NCBI GenBank assembly: GCA_007745635.1
Contig: CP036272.1
Location: forward strand, 2,907,124-2,971,123
Length of the DNA stretch: 64,000 nt
Source: Stieleria bergensis
Lineage (GTDB): Bacteria; Planctomycetota; Planctomycetia; Pirellulales; Pirellulaceae
Direction: 5' to 3'
The notes below the pieces were generated by a model. It saw only the letters and a list, made by a program, of their open reading frames with translations. It was not told the DNA's origin and made no database searches. Below are positions 62,068 through 64,000 of this stretch, piece by piece. Both the position numbers and the translations under genes were made by a program. Within the stretch, counting starts at the first letter, position 1. Every line of letters starts with the position of its first letter.

Positions 62068-64000
62068 AGCGTGTCCGGGTTGGGTTTGCGGTAAATGAAG
62101 GAGTCTGATGTGAGCAGGGAGACAATCAGTTCGTCAAAACTGCCGCCGCTTTCTAGGTAGGCATGGTCCGCATCGATCAGCGTTTTGGAATCCGAGAGCG
62201 TTTCGTTGCGTCCCATAAAGTAACGGAAAGCATAACGAATCATGGTCTGCCTGGCGCGATCACTTTGCGCCAGTCGATCGATCAGATCAAAAGCGTTCTC
62301 GACGTCGCCATCAAGCCTGTTGTCACCTGTTCCGCTAAGAGCCCCCGCTGTGACGACGGGCAGTGTCTTGTAGATGTCGCGAAGGTCTTCGTGTGGAGCA
62401 CCTTTGTCTTGGACTTTCTTGAGCAAGTTTTCCGGGTATTCCAAGCGTTCTTCGGAGCGATACCGTCCGAAATCGTCAAAGCTTTCAAACGGCAGTCCCA
62501 ACGGGTTCATGTGTTGATGGCATTTCCAACAGGATTGATCGCCAGTCTTCGCTTCCATGCGTTGTCGCAGCGTTTTGTGCGGGTCTTCTGGGATCACGGC
62601 ATCGACGGTGATAGGAACATCAGGGATCGTCCCGGCAAGCAGCTTTTCGCGGATCCATTTGCCACGCTGAATCGGGTCGGTTTCTGTGTTCTTGGCGTGT
62701 GCAATCAGCCAAGCGGGCGAAGTCAACAAGCCCTTGCGATGCCGGACGGTCGCTGGTTGAATGGCTTGGTAATCCCAATCAGCCATGTCAATGTTATAGA
62801 ACCGGGCGACTTCGGGACTTTGGAAACGGCCGCCGTAACGCGAGGCCGCGTTGGCCATGCCATGGGCGGGAAAGGAGTTGTAGGGCGCCGCGGCCGTCTG
62901 TCCTTTATCCAGTCGCAGCGTAAAGCTCGCAAGTTGTGACTTGAATGCGTTCAGTGGGTTGTAACGGCGGTCCTTGAAAAGGCGACTGACGTCGATGCCA
63001 CGCATCTTTTCCGCCGCGATGAACTCTTTGTGGTTCCCCAGATCCTCGACTTCGAATTCATTCCAGTTCTTGTCTTTAAAGTAGTCGTAGATGCGGCGAA
63101 TGCGATCCGCCGATGCTTGCATGACTTCGTTGTCTCCGGAATGGAAAACATAAAACTTGTCAGTCGTTAGCAATTCATAGAAGACGTTTTGGTCCTGTTC
63201 CAGAAGATGATCCACCAGGCGATCGGTTTCCGAGACCAGACGCAGTTTGGCAGCATCGTAGCTGGCACCAAATCGTTTGTTGTCCTTGAAGATTGGCAAG
63301 AGGCGTTGATAGCCAAAATACTCGCGAATGAATCGGTGCTCGCGAATCGGCATGCGGGTAAAGCTAGACAGGTCGTTGGGCCGGTGAACCGATTCATCGA
63401 TGATCGAGTACAGGTCGCGTCTAGCGAGCATTCGACGCACTTCGCGTTCGTAATCTTCGCGTGACTTTAAACGGCCTTCACGCGCAGCGGTTTGAAGTTC
63501 ATTATCGGGGCCATTGTCTGTCAGCGCGTAGGATAATGCGTAGCTGGCGTCGCGCGGCGACAGCATCCGGCGTCCGTATTGATCGGCGTCTCCCTGGCCG
63601 AACTCGCTGCGATAAACAAAGTCCGTGTTCAAGATCAACGTTTGGATCAGTTTCTTGACGCCTTCTTGGTTTCCCAGTCCGTTCAGGAAGTGGGTTGCCA
63701 AGGCAACGTGTTTCTCTTGCTCACCTTCGCTTGGCGGTCGTTCGAGAATCTTTTCAAACAATTGCTGGACCAGTTCCGTTACCAGTGCTGGATCCGCCGG
63801 TCCGGCATCGATTCGGGCTTGTTTGAATTCTTGTTGCCATTGTTCCATGCATTTCTGAATGATGGCGTCATAGCGATCGCCAGCGGAGCGATGTTTGCCG
63901 ATCGTGGTTTGGATCGTTTGCATTTCCGACTCGCTGAGCGGCCGGTATTCAACAGGCTTGTATTTTTCAGCATACCGATGCTGTTTGATCTGCCCGCGAA
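62064..64000 (-). CDS. DUF1592/DUF1588/DUF1585 heme protein, cut by the window edge
   Basis: At least 644 residues are read; the frame stays open to base 64000, so the N-terminus lies outside. An ATG at 63923 is probably internal because the sequence before it continues smoothly (KYKPVEYRPLSESE). Domain order as read: DUF1592 (FVYRSEFG, LSPRDASYALSYALTDNGPD, REYFGYQRLLPIF), DUF1588 (HRKGLLTSPAWLIAHAK; KLLAGTIPDVPI, with CWKCHQHMNPLGLPFE as a CxxCH heme-c site) and DUF1585 (DVENAFDLIDRLAQSD; YAFRYFMGRNETLSDS). Translationally coupled to the DUF1552 gene. Periplasmic location is inferred. Confidence 0.87.
   Translation of the reverse strand, partial: RGQIKQHRYAEKYKPVEYRPLSESEMQTIQTTIGKHRSAGDRYDAIIQKCMEQWQQEFKQARIDAGPADPALVTELVQQLFEKILERPPSEGEQEKHVALATHFLNGLGNQEGVKKLIQTLILNTDFVYRSEFGQGDADQYGRRMLSPRDASYALSYALTDNGPDNELQTAAREGRLKSREDYEREVRRMLARRDLYSIIDESVHRPNDLSSFTRMPIREHRFIREYFGYQRLLPIFKDNKRFGASYDAAKLRLVSETDRLVDHLLEQDQNVFYELLTTDKFYVFHSGDNEVMQASADRIRRIYDYFKDKNWNEFEVEDLGNHKEFIAAEKMRGIDVSRLFKDRRYNPLNAFKSQLASFTLRLDKGQTAAAPYNSFPAHGMANAASRYGGRFQSPEVARFYNIDMADWDYQAIQPATVRHRKGLLTSPAWLIAHAKNTETDPIQRGKWIREKLLAGTIPDVPITVDAVIPEDPHKTLRQRMEAKTGDQSCWKCHQHMNPLGLPFESFDDFGRYRSEERLEYPENLLKKVQDKGAPHEDLRDIYKTLPVVTAGALSGTGDNRLDGDVENAFDLIDRLAQSDRARQTMIRYAFRYFMGRNETLSDSKTLIDADHAYLESGGSFDELIVSLLTSDSFIYRKPNPDTL

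Overview
The window looks like chromosome of a planctomycete of the Pirellulaceae (Rhodopirellula-like). Indicators are the DUF1501/DUF1549-DUF1553 and DUF1552/DUF1592 gene pairs, a sulfatase, a PEP-CTERM protein, a small DUF6800-like protein, an NPYQAP-type membrane protein, weak Shine-Dalgarno sites and frequent GTG/TTG starts. No tRNA, rRNA, CRISPR array or prophage was seen.

Layout. (1) 0.4-9.6 kb, all minus strand: a housekeeping run of purA, uppS and cdsA (purines, undecaprenyl and phospholipid precursors), then phoH, a 7TM-HD phosphodiesterase, ybeY and a CNNM/CorC protein (RNA quality control, signalling, ion handling). (2) 10.1-13.1 kb, plus: cysD and a cysN-cysC fusion that activate sulfate to APS and PAPS. 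(3) 13.3-29.0 kb: a divergent metal-efflux island. The minus arm has an outer-membrane factor, a His-rich protein, an adaptor with a His-rich tail, a CzcA-like RND pump and a lipoprotein. The plus arm has a Cys-rich secreted protein, a CusB adaptor with two heavy-metal-binding domains, a CusA pump with an intact methionine triad, and a protein with three CxxC-type metal modules. Only one outer-membrane factor is present, so the arms may share it. (4) 29.0-30.8 kb: an Rpn/PD-(D/E)XK gene between related direct repeats. (5) 30.8-42.8 kb: sulfatase, frameshifted PEP-CTERM gene, lutABC, an AlaC-type aminotransferase, small planctomycete proteins, a c-type cytochrome and an exo/endonuclease-phosphatase family protein. 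(6) 42.8-50.6 kb: feoAB behind a Fur-like box, DUF1579, a TRIC-type channel, a dicarboxylate/amino-acid symporter and an exported esterase. (7) 50.8-54.2 kb: DUF1549/1553-DUF1501 pair. (8) 54.8-60.3 kb: two overlapping planctomycete genes facing a flagellar hook operon fliK-flgD-flgE preceded by a strong sigma-54 promoter match. (9) 60.7-64 kb: a DUF1592-type heme protein, cut by the window edge, and a DUF1552 protein.

The most interesting parts are the two-armed efflux island, whose accessory proteins appear sorted by ligand chemistry (His on one arm, Cys/Met on the other); recurrent 15-bp tandem repeats that add pentapeptides to proteins or carry a stop codon (feoA); the repeat-flanked Rpn gene; and two well-matched regulatory sites (sigma-54, Fur). 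All family assignments come from reading motifs in the translated sequence, not from database searches.
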